11,802 nucleotides of DNA, from NCBI GenBank assembly GCA_031427625.1, contig JANPNV010000103.1, forward strand, positions 1-11,802. The letters are read 5' to 3'. The notes beneath the pieces are model-generated. The model was not told the DNA's origin. It worked only from the letters and a program-made list of their open reading frames with translations, and made no database searches. The position numbers and the translations under genes are program-made. This DNA is from JADKIH01 sp031427625 (GTDB lineage Bacteria > Bacteroidota > Bacteroidia > AKYH767-A > 2013-40CM-41-45). Below, piece after piece: positions 1 to 7,531 of this stretch (position 1 is its first letter; every line of letters starts with the position of its first letter).

Positions 1-602
1 AAATTACAAAAAAATTACTATAAATTTAAGTGTGCATTGAAAAAACAAGAATCCAATTCGAAAATTTCAAAAGTTGTAAATGAAAAATACTTTTCTCGAA
101 AAAAACAAAAATTGTATTTGCTTGCTTAAAGTAAATCTGAAGTAAACTCCGATGGTAAAATTCATTATTTGAAATAATAAAATAATTGATATTAATATAT
201 AATGTATCTTTTTAGTAGGTGGTCAAGCCCAATTTGTACTATTTATCTTAAATTGATAAATACAAAACTTGGTTAACGACCGATTTTTCTTTACGAGTAA
301 ACTTTTTGGGTATTCGAGTTTTAATTGACTTTCGAAGCCCAAACTATAAGTTCATTTGAATAATTAGAAATATTAATGAGAGATAATTGAGATATATTAA
401 ATAATCAACCCTCCGATATTCTCATTTATATAATTAGTTTTATCCAGACTTTTATTTACCTGATTTTCTTTAATCAAAATTATCTCTTCTATTCATGATG
501 CTATACAATGCCTTGGATATAAACCATTTCGAAGATTTATAAATCTCCCCTCTCATAACCAATAGTTCATGATTTCTTAAGGAATTAATTACTTTTATCG
601 CA
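1..602. other. Non-coding A+T-rich region upstream of psuK
   Basis: No credible coding region is seen on either strand. The one open frame reading leftwards across the psuK start has no recognisable domain and is treated as a shadow. What can be seen is a perfect 8-bp inverted repeat (240-247 and 255-262, 7-base loop), a TTTGGG/CCCAAA pair (305-310 and 338-343) enclosing 27 bases, and two copies of AAGCCCAA (225-232 and 335-342), each followed within five bases by ACTAT. No clear TAnnTTTG promoter was found close to psuK. Part of the stretch may be the untranslated leader or control region of psuKG, but that is inference. Confidence 0.6.
240..262. repeat. Short perfect inverted repeat (TATTTATC / GATAAATA)
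   Basis: An 8-bp perfect inverted repeat with a 7-base spacer lies about 340 bases before psuK. It could be a protein-binding site or a weak hairpin. The A+T-rich background makes chance occurrence quite possible, and no T-run follows it, so it is not called a terminator. Confidence 0.3.
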
Positions 603-1529
603 GTGAAAAACAATCCTATAATTTGCATCGGCGCTACTCTTGTTGATGAAAGCTTCCGCTGCATCGAAAATCCAATTAACGGCACTTCAAATCCTGCAGA
701 GTATTTTCGTTCTCCCGGAGGAGTTGCACATAATATTTCGCGTCATTTGGCTTTGCTTGGTCATCATGTTGAGCTGATCACTCATTTCGGAAACGATACA
801 GATGGTGATTGGCTCATGCAAAAATGCAAATCGGGAGGAGTAGGAATATCACACTCTTTAATTAATCTTTCCTCAACTGGTCGATATGTTGCCATTCTTT
901 CTCCTTCGGGCGATTTATTTGCCGGGGCCGTCACTACAAGTTTCGAAAATGAAATCACACCTGAATTTCTAAATAATAAAAAGCGTTTTTTGAAAACAGC
1001 ATCACTTCTTCAGATAGATTGTAACCTCAGCACTACCACTTTAGACTGGCTGATTCAGTTTAGCCGTGAAGAAAATATTCCTTGCATCATCGAGCCAGTT
1101 TCAATATCAAAAGCATCAAGACTTCAAAATGTCGATCTGAAAGATGTTTTATTAATTACTCCGAATCTGGATGAAATGAATGCCTTAACGGGAAGTATTG
1201 GAGATAATAATCCCGCAACAGCAATTCAGCAATTACTTAAACGTGGAGTAAAATACCTTTGGGTAAGAAAAGGGAAAAATGGTTCTGACATTTATTCTTC
1301 TGCTGATCATTTCGAACTAGCAGCTCCTGACGTAAATGTAATTGACTCCACAGGAGCCGGCGACGCTTCTTTAGCTGGTTGGATACATGCCTGGATAATG
1401 AAAAATAATCCAGAAAATTGTTTACGCTATGGCCATGCTTTAGCATCTCTTGTCCTGCAAACGAAAGGAGCAATACAACAAAAACTCACTAAAGACATTC
1501 TGGAAATATCGTTTGATAAAATAAACTGA
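603..1529 (+). CDS. psuK: Pseudouridine kinase (PfkB/ribokinase-family sugar kinase)
   Basis: Cytoplasmic kinase of 308 residues that phosphorylates pseudouridine to pseudouridine 5'-phosphate with ATP, the first step of pseudouridine breakdown. The PfkB fold is clear. A first strand, IICIGATLVDE, begins at once after the start. The substrate-binding Gly-Gly segment (SPGGVAHNIS, residues 38-47) follows. The C-terminal ATP/anion-hole signature DSTGAGDAS spans residues 248-256, with Asp254 as the expected catalytic base. The length is close to the roughly 310 residues of E. coli PsuK. The start is GTG: no ATG lies in frame between it and an upstream stop, and the fold begins right after it. The general PfkB family includes many sugar kinases; the specific call rests mainly on psuG, which starts three bases after this stop. 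The two are almost surely co-transcribed. No transporter or third gene of the pathway is seen here. Confidence 0.9.
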   Translation: MKNNPIICIGATLVDESFRCIENPINGTSNPAEYFRSPGGVAHNISRHLALLGHHVELITHFGNDTDGDWLMQKCKSGGVGISHSLINLSSTGRYVAILSPSGDLFAGAVTTSFENEITPEFLNNKKRFLKTASLLQIDCNLSTTTLDWLIQFSREENIPCIIEPVSISKASRLQNVDLKDVLLITPNLDEMNALTGSIGDNNPATAIQQLLKRGVKYLWVRKGKNGSDIYSSADHFELAAPDVNVIDSTGAGDASLAGWIHAWIMKNNPENCLRYGHALASLVLQTKGAIQQKLTKDILEISFDKIN

Positions 1530-1532
1530 TCA

Positions 1533-2447
1533 ATGATTGCAATAAAATATTTAAACATTCAACCTGAAATTCAAAAAGCTTTAGCTACAAATAAACCAGT
1601 TGTCGCTCTTGAGTCTACAATTATTTCACATGGAATGCCTTATCCTGAAAATATTAAAACGGCGCTCGAGGTCGAAGACATCGTCAGAATTAACGGTGCT
1701 GTTCCTGCAACCATTGCTATACTGGATGGAAAACTTTGTGTAGGATTAGATAAAGACCAGCTGGAAATTTTGGGTAGAGCAGAAAACGTATGGAAAGTAA
1801 GTCTGCGTGATATGCCATTTGTAATAAGTCAAAAAATTCCCGGAGCCACGACCGTTGCATCCACTATGAGGATTGCATCGCTTGCCGGAATAAAAATATT
1901 TGTCACAGGCGGTATCGGAGGTGTGCATCGGGGAGCAGAAAAAACCATGGATATTTCTGCCGATCTTTTTGAGATGACGCAAACCAATGTAGCTGTCGTT
2001 TCTGCAGGAATAAAATCTATTCTTGATATCGGGCTGACTCTTGAATACCTTGAAACAAAAGGAGTTCCTGTTATTACTTTTTGTCAGGAAGAATTTCCGG
2101 CATTTTACTCCCGTCATAGCGGATTTAAATCTCCTTCACGTCTGGACTCTCCTGAATCAATTGCCGAGCTTATTAAAACTAAATGGCAACTCGGACTAAA
2201 CGGTTCTGTATTAATCGCAAATCCAATTCCTGCTAATTCAGAAATTCCTTATAATCAAATGGAAATATTTATCAATGAATCATTGTCTGAAGCATCAAAG
2301 ATGAATATCAATGGAAAATCAATTACTCCTTTTCTTTTGAAAAAAATTACTGAAAAAACCGGTGGAAAAAGTCTTGAAGCGAATATTGCATTAGTGAAAA
2401 ACAATGCTGCGCTTGGAGGACAGATCGCATTTAGTATGTATAAATAA
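1533..2447 (+). CDS. psuG: Pseudouridine-5'-phosphate glycosidase
   Basis: Metal-dependent cytoplasmic enzyme of 304 residues that reversibly splits the C-C glycosidic bond of pseudouridine 5'-phosphate, giving uracil and ribose 5-phosphate. It acts on the product of the kinase encoded just upstream. Family hallmarks are obvious: VVALESTIISHGMP (residues 23-36), KVSLRDMPF (88-96), PGATTVASTM (103-112), VTGGIGGVHRGAE (124-136), DISADL (140-145) and AGIKSILDIGLTLEYLE (158-174). By alignment from memory with E. coli PsuG, Glu27 corresponds to catalytic Glu31, Lys88 and Lys161 to Lys93 and Lys166, and Asp144 to the metal ligand Asp149. All are present, so the enzyme should be active. The length is near the family norm of about 310. 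It is second in the operon, with a three-base gap and no promoter of its own visible. Confidence 0.97.
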   Translation: MIAIKYLNIQPEIQKALATNKPVVALESTIISHGMPYPENIKTALEVEDIVRINGAVPATIAILDGKLCVGLDKDQLEILGRAENVWKVSLRDMPFVISQKIPGATTVASTMRIASLAGIKIFVTGGIGGVHRGAEKTMDISADLFEMTQTNVAVVSAGIKSILDIGLTLEYLETKGVPVITFCQEEFPAFYSRHSGFKSPSRLDSPESIAELIKTKWQLGLNGSVLIANPIPANSEIPYNQMEIFINESLSEASKMNINGKSITPFLLKKITEKTGGKSLEANIALVKNNAALGGQIAFSMYK

Positions 2448-2634
2448 TAAAAAAAATACCTTGTATATTTTCTTCTGATTGACTTGATTTTTTTTATTCC
2501 TTTTCATACAATCAATCAATATCAAAAAAATAAAATAATCAAACACGCTATGATTGTTTTCGGCTAGGCTGATTGAATATAATTCGATAATTTACCAACA
2601 ATATTTACTAATAAAACCCGTAAAATCCTCACAA

Positions 2635-3361
2635 ATGAAAATACGTTTACTCCTGCTCATCATCCTGCTTAATGCAGGCATCACTGGCGCAATTAAATGG
2701 GAGCTACACTATTGGTGGGACAACACCTGATTACATGACGATTACTGATGCAGATTTCGCATGCGAGAATAATACTATCGGGATGCAAAACATAAACCTC
2801 TCTCCTTCATTTGCAAATTGCGGACTTGGATTATGCAGCAGTTTAAGAATACCTGTTAACGTAGTTGTTTTGCCCGGGGTAAATGTAAATCTCGGTAATG
2901 ATACGTCCATTGCAATTCCATTCTCATACACACTTGACGCAGGTACTGGCTTTACTAATTATTTATGGTCAGATAATTCTACTGGTCAGACATTGACAGC
3001 AACTCAATCAGGAACCTATTGGGTAACTGTAACAGGTGGAAATGGCTGTTCATAAACCGACAGCATTAATATAAATGTTTCTGTAGGAATCTCTCAAACA
3101 TTAAATCAGGATCTGATTACTATTTATCCTAACCCGGTTAATAAAATATTACATGTTGAACTGGCAGATGGTTTGCACGCAGACTTTCTAAATATTATTG
3201 ATCTTAATGGCCATATCATACTTGAACAAAAAATAAATAACCAACACGGGCTGAATACATTTTCTGTAGATGTTCACGATTATGTGCCTGGAATTTATTT
3301 TTTACGAATAGTTGGGAAGGAAAATATTATCATCGAAAAATTATTTATTCAGCCGAATTGA
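2635..3361 (+). pseudogene. Decayed T9SS cargo gene (signal peptide, Ig-like domain, type A sorting domain)
   Basis: The ATG at 2635 opens a hydrophobic signal peptide (MKIRLLLLIILLNAGITGA) that runs into a TGA at 2728-2730. The mature protein continues in the next frame from about 2692 (LNGSYTIGGTTPDY, a common start of mature Bacteroidota surface proteins). Restoring a lost CA dinucleotide near 2690 would give ...AGITGAQLNGSYT, a good signal peptidase site; this repair is inference. An Ig-like segment follows, with FTNYLWSDNSTGQTLTATQS around 2951-3010. It ends at an in-frame TAA (3053-3055), beyond which the same frame stays open to a T9SS type A sorting domain (YPNP at about 3127-3138, end at 3359-3361). 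The reading thus has one frameshift and one nonsense codon. Restored, it would be only about 240 residues, and the jump from the TIGG opening to the Ig-like part suggests an internal deletion as well. Sequencing error could explain one lesion but less easily both. The 127- and 62-codon open pieces are fragments of this gene. Confidence 0.8.
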
Positions 3362-3554
3362 TATACAAAAAGTAGTTTTGTTTGCGTTAATCTTAGAATA
3401 TCTGATAGGATTAATTCAATTAATACTATTTAAAAACAAATCAGATTCAATTCAAGAACTGTTATATGTATATCTAAATATTCGATAGTAATGATGCTCT
3501 TTCTGTGCTGACATATACGTAAACAGCCTCATTTCGCCTCATTTATTAATATTA

Positions 3555-3584
3555 TTGCCTGATTCCACAAAAAAAATAACTTTG
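3555..3584 (+). promoter_or_regulatory. Candidate Bacteroidota housekeeping promoter (TTG-N19-TAACTTTG)
   Basis: TTG at 3555-3557 and TAACTTTG at 3577-3584 are separated by 19 bases. This fits the known Bacteroidota pattern of a -33 TTG and a -7 TAnnTTTG. Transcription would start near 3590, giving a leader of about 330 bases before the GTG at 3918, or a separate short RNA. It is the only site found in the window with both elements at a normal spacing and no mismatch to the -7 consensus. Confidence 0.5.
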
Positions 3585-3601
3585 TAAAGGCTGTGTATGT
3601 C

Positions 3602-3711
3602 TTAACAACCGAAGGAATCCCCCTTACGGTGACCTCTCAACTGTTAATTGAATAAAATATCAAATTCATTTTCTACCTAGCCCTCATGCGAAAGTGGCAA
3701 TCAGAAAATGA
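3602..3711 (+). ncRNA. Possible structured RNA or structured leader with two stem-loops
   Basis: Two nested or hairpin elements follow the promoter match. In the first, TTAACA (3602-3607) pairs with TGTTAA (3642-3647) and encloses ACCGAAGG (3608-3615) pairing with CCTTaCGGT (3622-3630, one bulged A), leaving 3631-3641 unpaired. In the second, TCATTTTCT (3666-3674) pairs perfectly with AGAAAATGA (3703-3711). Inside it GCC/GGC can pair, with a C-GAAA-G tetraloop at 3689-3694. The local G+C is higher than the flanks. I recognise no known RNA family: it lacks the marks I would look for in SRP RNA, tmRNA or RNase P RNA. It may equally be the 5' leader of the 1012-residue protein gene. Calling it RNA at all is inference from pairing alone. 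Confidence 0.3.
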
Positions 3712-3917
3712 GATCAATATCTATAAATATTTGACATCGTTATTGAGAATCCATTTCCAATATTAAATTCGTTAAATATCATTGCTTAAGTAACAAGAAA
3801 AATACAATTGGGAAACATATTGTCTGATAGTCAATCCGAGAATCTTTTTTCCCAAATGAATAAATAAACTGTATTGAATAATTTAATGTGCGTTTTGACT
3901 AAAATGAAATCATCCTG

Positions 3918-6900
3918 GTGAAAAAAATAACCTTTCAATTATTTTTTTTAGTATTTATCATTGGGTTGCCTGCTCACTCGCAGACAATCAAAATATTATT
4001 CGATGCATCAAAAGCAGAATCAGCCGGTAATGCAGACTGGGTAATTGATGCTGATGCTCACAATCTTGGTTATGGTACAGGTCCTGCAGTATTAAACGGT
4101 GGTACAGAATCTAACGCACAGAAAATACCAACTCCAGCGCAATCCGGAATTACAGGATCAACAGTCGAAACATACTGGAACGGAGGGTTATCATATTGGG
4201 GAATTGACTGTGTTAATCGCAATTATGTTGTTGAATCATTGCCATATAACGGACTAATCACATATGGTAACAGCGGAAACACTCAAGACCTTTCGAATTA
4301 CAAAGTATTTATCATCTGTGAACCAAATATTATTTTTAGTGCATCAGAAAAAACTGCTATCCTGAATTTTGTATTGAATGGCGGCGGATTATTTATGATA
4401 TCCGATCACAATGCATCTGATAGAAATAATGATGGAAATGATTCACCACATATCTGGAATGATTTAATGACAACAAATTCTGTTCAGTCAAATCCTTTTG
4501 GAATATCTTTTGACTATACCGATTTCTCACAAACAACAAGTAATATTCCATCACTGCCAAGCGATTCAATATTACATGGTCTTGCAGGCAATGTTACGCA
4601 GGCACAATGGAGCAATGGAACGTCAATGACATTAAATCCTGCTCAAAACTCTACCGTTAAAGGTGTAATTTACAAGACGGGCTCAACTTTTGGGAACACC
4701 AATGTAATGTGTGCTTACGCCAGATATGGTAACGGGAAAGTAGCAGCAATAGGAGATAGTTCGCCATGTGATGATGGCACAGGAGATTCGAATGATGTTC
4801 TTTATGATGGATATATTTCAGATGCCGCCGGTAACCATAGAAAGTTACTGATGAATATTACGATTTGGCTGGCTACTTCCACTAGCACGCCGGCACCTAC
4901 TGCCGACTTCACTGCAAACCCGCTAACTTTCTGTACAAGTCAGACAACAACATTCACAAACAATTCAAGTTCCGGAATAACTTCATATGCATGGAATTTC
5001 GGATCAGGAGCAACGCCGGCAACAGCAAATACAGTTGGCCCACATACTGTTTCGTATTCAACCACGGGGTCAAAAACTATTTCATTAACCGTTACAAGTC
5101 CGGGCGGAACGAACACTTCAACTAAAACTAATTATATAACAGTTAATACTACTTGTCCGGGTACTGATTTAGGAGTATTGTCGTTGCTAAATCCGATTTC
5201 AGTTACCTGTCCAACACAAAATAATTCTCTACAAGTTCGTGTAAAAAATTATGGGTCACTGGTACATAATTTCTCCACAAATCCTGTTACAGTTAATATG
5301 CAAATAACTGACCCGCAATCAGCAAATCAAACATTTACCAAAATAATAAACTCAGGTACGCTGGCAGCAGGCTCTACAATTGATGTTACTTTTTCTAACA
5401 CTTACAACCTGACCACTTCAGGAAATTATACAATTAATGCAAATACTGTTTATGCAGCTGATCCCAACACATCGAATGATGCGATGACTCCGGTAACGAT
5501 TACAGTTGGCCCGGGTTTTCAATCAGATTACATTGTACTAACCGAAAACATGGGAACAGTAACTTCGACAACAGCAATAAGTACTCATGAGCTCAACAAT
5601 GGATTTGAAAATGTAAATTTAACGATGTCTGGCACTGCTGATGTAAGGAATACAACAATATCTTCCGGTTATACTACTGCATCGGGAGGGGCGAATGTTT
5701 TTTTTACAAATGTTTCTGGAAGGAATTTTATTATTTCAGGATTAAACACTTTGTCCTATAGCAACCTTAAAATGTCATTTGGAATTTTAAAAAGTGTATC
5801 AACTTCAACAGGGAGCGAATTAATTCTGGAAGTAAGTACCGATGGAGTATCGTATACCCCTTTATCAATAACAGCTTTACCAGCTGGCACAGGCTGGAAT
5901 TATGTCACAGTAACAGGAGCTATCCCTTCCACTTCAGTATTACGAATACGATTTACCCAAAACAGTACAACTGTTCAATTCCGAATTGATGATATTCTTA
6001 TTATAGAAAAAATTACCCAACCCGAAATTATCACAAACGATCCTCTTACATTTTGTCAGGGTGCATCTGCAACATTAACAGCAACAACGGCTACATCCTA
6101 TATATGGTCTAATGGGATGTCGACACAAAGCATATCAGTAACTCAATCAGGATCCTATTTTGTTACTGAAACAAATGCAACCGGATGTACGGCATCTTCA
6201 TCACCTATAGCAATAACTGTAAATCCGGTTTACAATAATACTGTTAGCGCTTCATTTTGTCAGGGAGGCTCCTATACTTTACCTGATGGCTTAATTGTAT
6301 ATTCTGCAGGTACCTATATAACTTCATTGCATAGTGTTGCCGGTTGCGACAGTATTATTACAACAAATCTGTCCTATGCAGGTAGCGGATGCACGCTAAT
6401 GCTTCATCTTAAAGTATATATTGAAGGATATTATTCCGGTAGCGGAATTATGCGAGCCTGTACCAATCCCATTAATTATCCTTTAGTGTGTGACACATTA
6501 ACTATTGAATTAAGAAATGGCGCGACTCCATTTAGCTTAATTAGTACAGCCAGAAAAACAATTGATATTTATGGCAACGGCGACTTTGAGTTTTCTTCAG
6601 GCAGTTCAGGACAATTATACTATCTTGTAGTTAAGCATAGAAATGCATTGGAAACATGGAGCAAGGTTCCCGTACAATTTACCAATTCAACATTAACGTA
6701 TAATTTTACCGACTCAAACACAAAGGCGTTCGGGAACAACATGAAAAGTTTTAGCGATGGGAGTTTTGCACTTTACAGTGGTGACGTGGATATGAATGGT
6801 TTAATAAACAATGATGATTTTATTGATATTGAAAATAATTGCTCCCTTTTTCTTTCGGGATATCGAAAAGATGATTTATCCGGAGACGGGCTTATTGAAT

Positions 6901-6956
6901 CACTTGACTACAGTATTGTTGAAAATAATTTGGGAAAAATTGTTTTGCGACCATGA
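3918..6956 (+). CDS. Exported 1012-residue multidomain protein: amidotransferase-like fold, PKD, CARDB-like, Ig-like, dockerin-like end
   Basis: Function unknown. A signal peptide (residues 1-22, ending PAHSQ) shows export. Residues 24-320 resemble a class I glutamine amidotransferase-like (DUF4350-like) fold: a first strand IKILFDASKAES, YKVFIICEP, NGGGLFMISDHN near Asp163-His164, then DSPHIWNDL and GDSSPCDDGTGD (279-290). Then come a PKD domain (about 327-410), a CARDB-like domain (417-530), a jelly-roll or MAM-like domain (535-700), an Ig-like domain (702-770), a short Cys-containing repeat (772-817) and a C-terminal module (818-1012). The module ends in two calcium-loop sequences, DVDMNGLINNDD (956-967) and DLSGDGLIESLD (986-997), as in dockerins. 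No T9SS sorting domain is present. The start is GTG, the only usual start codon after a TAA at 3900-3902. It is probably a cell-surface or secreted enzyme or adhesin. Domain edges are by eye. Confidence 0.85.
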   Translation: MKKITFQLFFLVFIIGLPAHSQTIKILFDASKAESAGNADWVIDADAHNLGYGTGPAVLNGGTESNAQKIPTPAQSGITGSTVETYWNGGLSYWGIDCVNRNYVVESLPYNGLITYGNSGNTQDLSNYKVFIICEPNIIFSASEKTAILNFVLNGGGLFMISDHNASDRNNDGNDSPHIWNDLMTTNSVQSNPFGISFDYTDFSQTTSNIPSLPSDSILHGLAGNVTQAQWSNGTSMTLNPAQNSTVKGVIYKTGSTFGNTNVMCAYARYGNGKVAAIGDSSPCDDGTGDSNDVLYDGYISDAAGNHRKLLMNITIWLATSTSTPAPTADFTANPLTFCTSQTTTFTNNSSSGITSYAWNFGSGATPATANTVGPHTVSYSTTGSKTISLTVTSPGGTNTSTKTNYITVNTTCPGTDLGVLSLLNPISVTCPTQNNSLQVRVKNYGSLVHNFSTNPVTVNMQITDPQSANQTFTKIINSGTLAAGSTIDVTFSNTYNLTTSGNYTINANTVYAADPNTSNDAMTPVTITVGPGFQSDYIVLTENMGTVTSTTAISTHELNNGFENVNLTMSGTADVRNTTISSGYTTASGGANVFFTNVSGRNFIISGLNTLSYSNLKMSFGILKSVSTSTGSELILEVSTDGVSYTPLSITALPAGTGWNYVTVTGAIPSTSVLRIRFTQNSTTVQFRIDDILIIEKITQPEIITNDPLTFCQGASATLTATTATSYIWSNGMSTQSISVTQSGSYFVTETNATGCTASSSPIAITVNPVYNNTVSASFCQGGSYTLPDGLIVYSAGTYITSLHSVAGCDSIITTNLSYAGSGCTLMLHLKVYIEGYYSGSGIMRACTNPINYPLVCDTLTIELRNGATPFSLISTARKTIDIYGNGDFEFSSGSSGQLYYLVVKHRNALETWSKVPVQFTNSTLTYNFTDSNTKAFGNNMKSFSDGSFALYSGDVDMNGLINNDDFIDIENNCSLFLSGYRKDDLSGDGLIESLDYSIVENNLGKIVLRP

Positions 6957-7170
6957 TTAGAATTGGAAAGCTTAATTCATGATTCAACCCAATTGGAAAT
7001 TCAATTTAAATTAAGAATATTTATTCTTTGACTTTTTAACCGCACATGCTTTATATAATTTAATAATTTTACTGTTGAGGACATGTTATTTTCAAATATC
7101 AATAGACGGGGTGAAGCATACGGCTTATCGTTTACAAGATTTGATTAACGTGAATAAATTTCTAGGGCAT

Positions 7171-7201
7171 AAAAAAAGTGCCTGGAACATACCAGACACT
7201 T
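7171..7201 (-). terminator. Intrinsic terminator of the small minus-strand gene
   Basis: Read on the minus strand, AAGTGTCTGG (7201-7192), a 6-base loop and CCAGGCACTT (7185-7176) form a 10-bp stem with one mismatch, followed directly by a T-run (A's at 7171-7177 on the plus strand). It begins 22 bases after the stop codon of the gene at 7223-7531, exactly where a terminator is expected. Confidence 0.85.
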
Positions 7202-7222
7202 CAAACTTAATAAACAACACAA

Positions 7223-7531
7223 TTACTTTGTTGCTGGCACCTTTGCATGTACTTCTTTGTGTTCGCTGTTGCGTTTATCAGAAGTTCCATCATTCTTTGA
7301 ATGCTTGGCACTCTTAGAATGTTTGTCAGGAGCTCCATCTTTTTTCATTGCTGCTGCTGTTGGAGTACCTGAAGACGCAGGTGCAACTTTAACTGCGGAT
7401 TGAGGAGCTGCTTTTTCCTTTGCAACTTCCATTTTTGCTTTTGCAGGAGCTGCAGGAGTAGCTGCAGGCGTTTGAGCAAAGATCATTGTACTGAAGCCTA
7501 ATAAGGCTGCACTTAAAATTAACTTTTTCAT
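7223..7531 (-). CDS. Small exported Ala/Lys/Pro-rich protein with KxDGxxDK repeats
   Basis: Function unknown. The 102-residue protein has a clear signal peptide (MKKLILSAALLGFSTMIFAQ, residues 1-20), followed by a low-complexity, strongly basic mature part of about 80 residues rich in Ala, Pro, Lys, Ser and His. Two copies of one motif stand out: KKDGAPDK (63-70) and KNDGTSDK (79-86). Similar KKDGTPDKRxK repeats occur, as far as I recall, in many short uncharacterised Bacteroidota exported proteins. The ATG at 7531 is preferred over one ten codons upstream, because the signal peptide begins there with the usual MKK. The gene stands alone, with its own intrinsic terminator and a possible -7 box at 7618-7625. 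The mature part is probably disordered and periplasmic or surface-located; binding to an acidic partner is speculation. Expression is supported by the well-formed terminator. Confidence 0.85.
   Translation of the reverse strand: MKKLILSAALLGFSTMIFAQTPAATPAAPAKAKMEVAKEKAAPQSAVKVAPASSGTPTAAAMKKDGAPDKHSKSAKHSKNDGTSDKRNSEHKEVHAKVPATK

Larger units (their letters stand above)
3362..3917. other. Non-coding region with promoter match and stem-loops
   Basis: This 556-base gap between the decayed cargo gene and the 1012-residue protein has no credible coding frame. It contains a good promoter match (3555-3584) followed by two stem-loops (3602-3647 and 3666-3711), each listed separately. There is also an isolated TAGTTTTG at 3373-3380 whose only upstream TTG is just 12 bases away, too close for a normal spacer. 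Nothing is recognised from 3712 to 3917, and no ribosome binding site of the Shine-Dalgarno type precedes the GTG at 3918. Confidence 0.6.

Noticed and set aside
470..685. 71-codon minus-strand frame across the psuK start
   Set aside because: It overlaps the psuK coding sequence, has no signal, domain or composition of a real protein, and is best seen as a shadow.
1746..2117. 123-codon minus-strand frame inside psuG
   Set aside because: It lies wholly within a highly conserved enzyme gene on the other strand and has no recognisable features.
2461..2518. TGATTGA/TCAATCA and TTGTAT/ATACAA pairs after psuG as a possible terminator
   Set aside because: The loops are about 30-40 bases, the two pairings cross each other, and no T-run follows the right arms. 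A+T-rich chance pairing is more likely.
3410..3424. ATTAATT-C-AATTAAT palindrome
   Set aside because: Purely A+T sequence in an A+T-rich gap, with no gene start close enough to make it an operator; chance is sufficient.
7075..7317. 80-codon plus-strand frame
   Set aside because: It runs through the minus-strand terminator and into the antisense of the small exported protein gene, and has no domain or start context.
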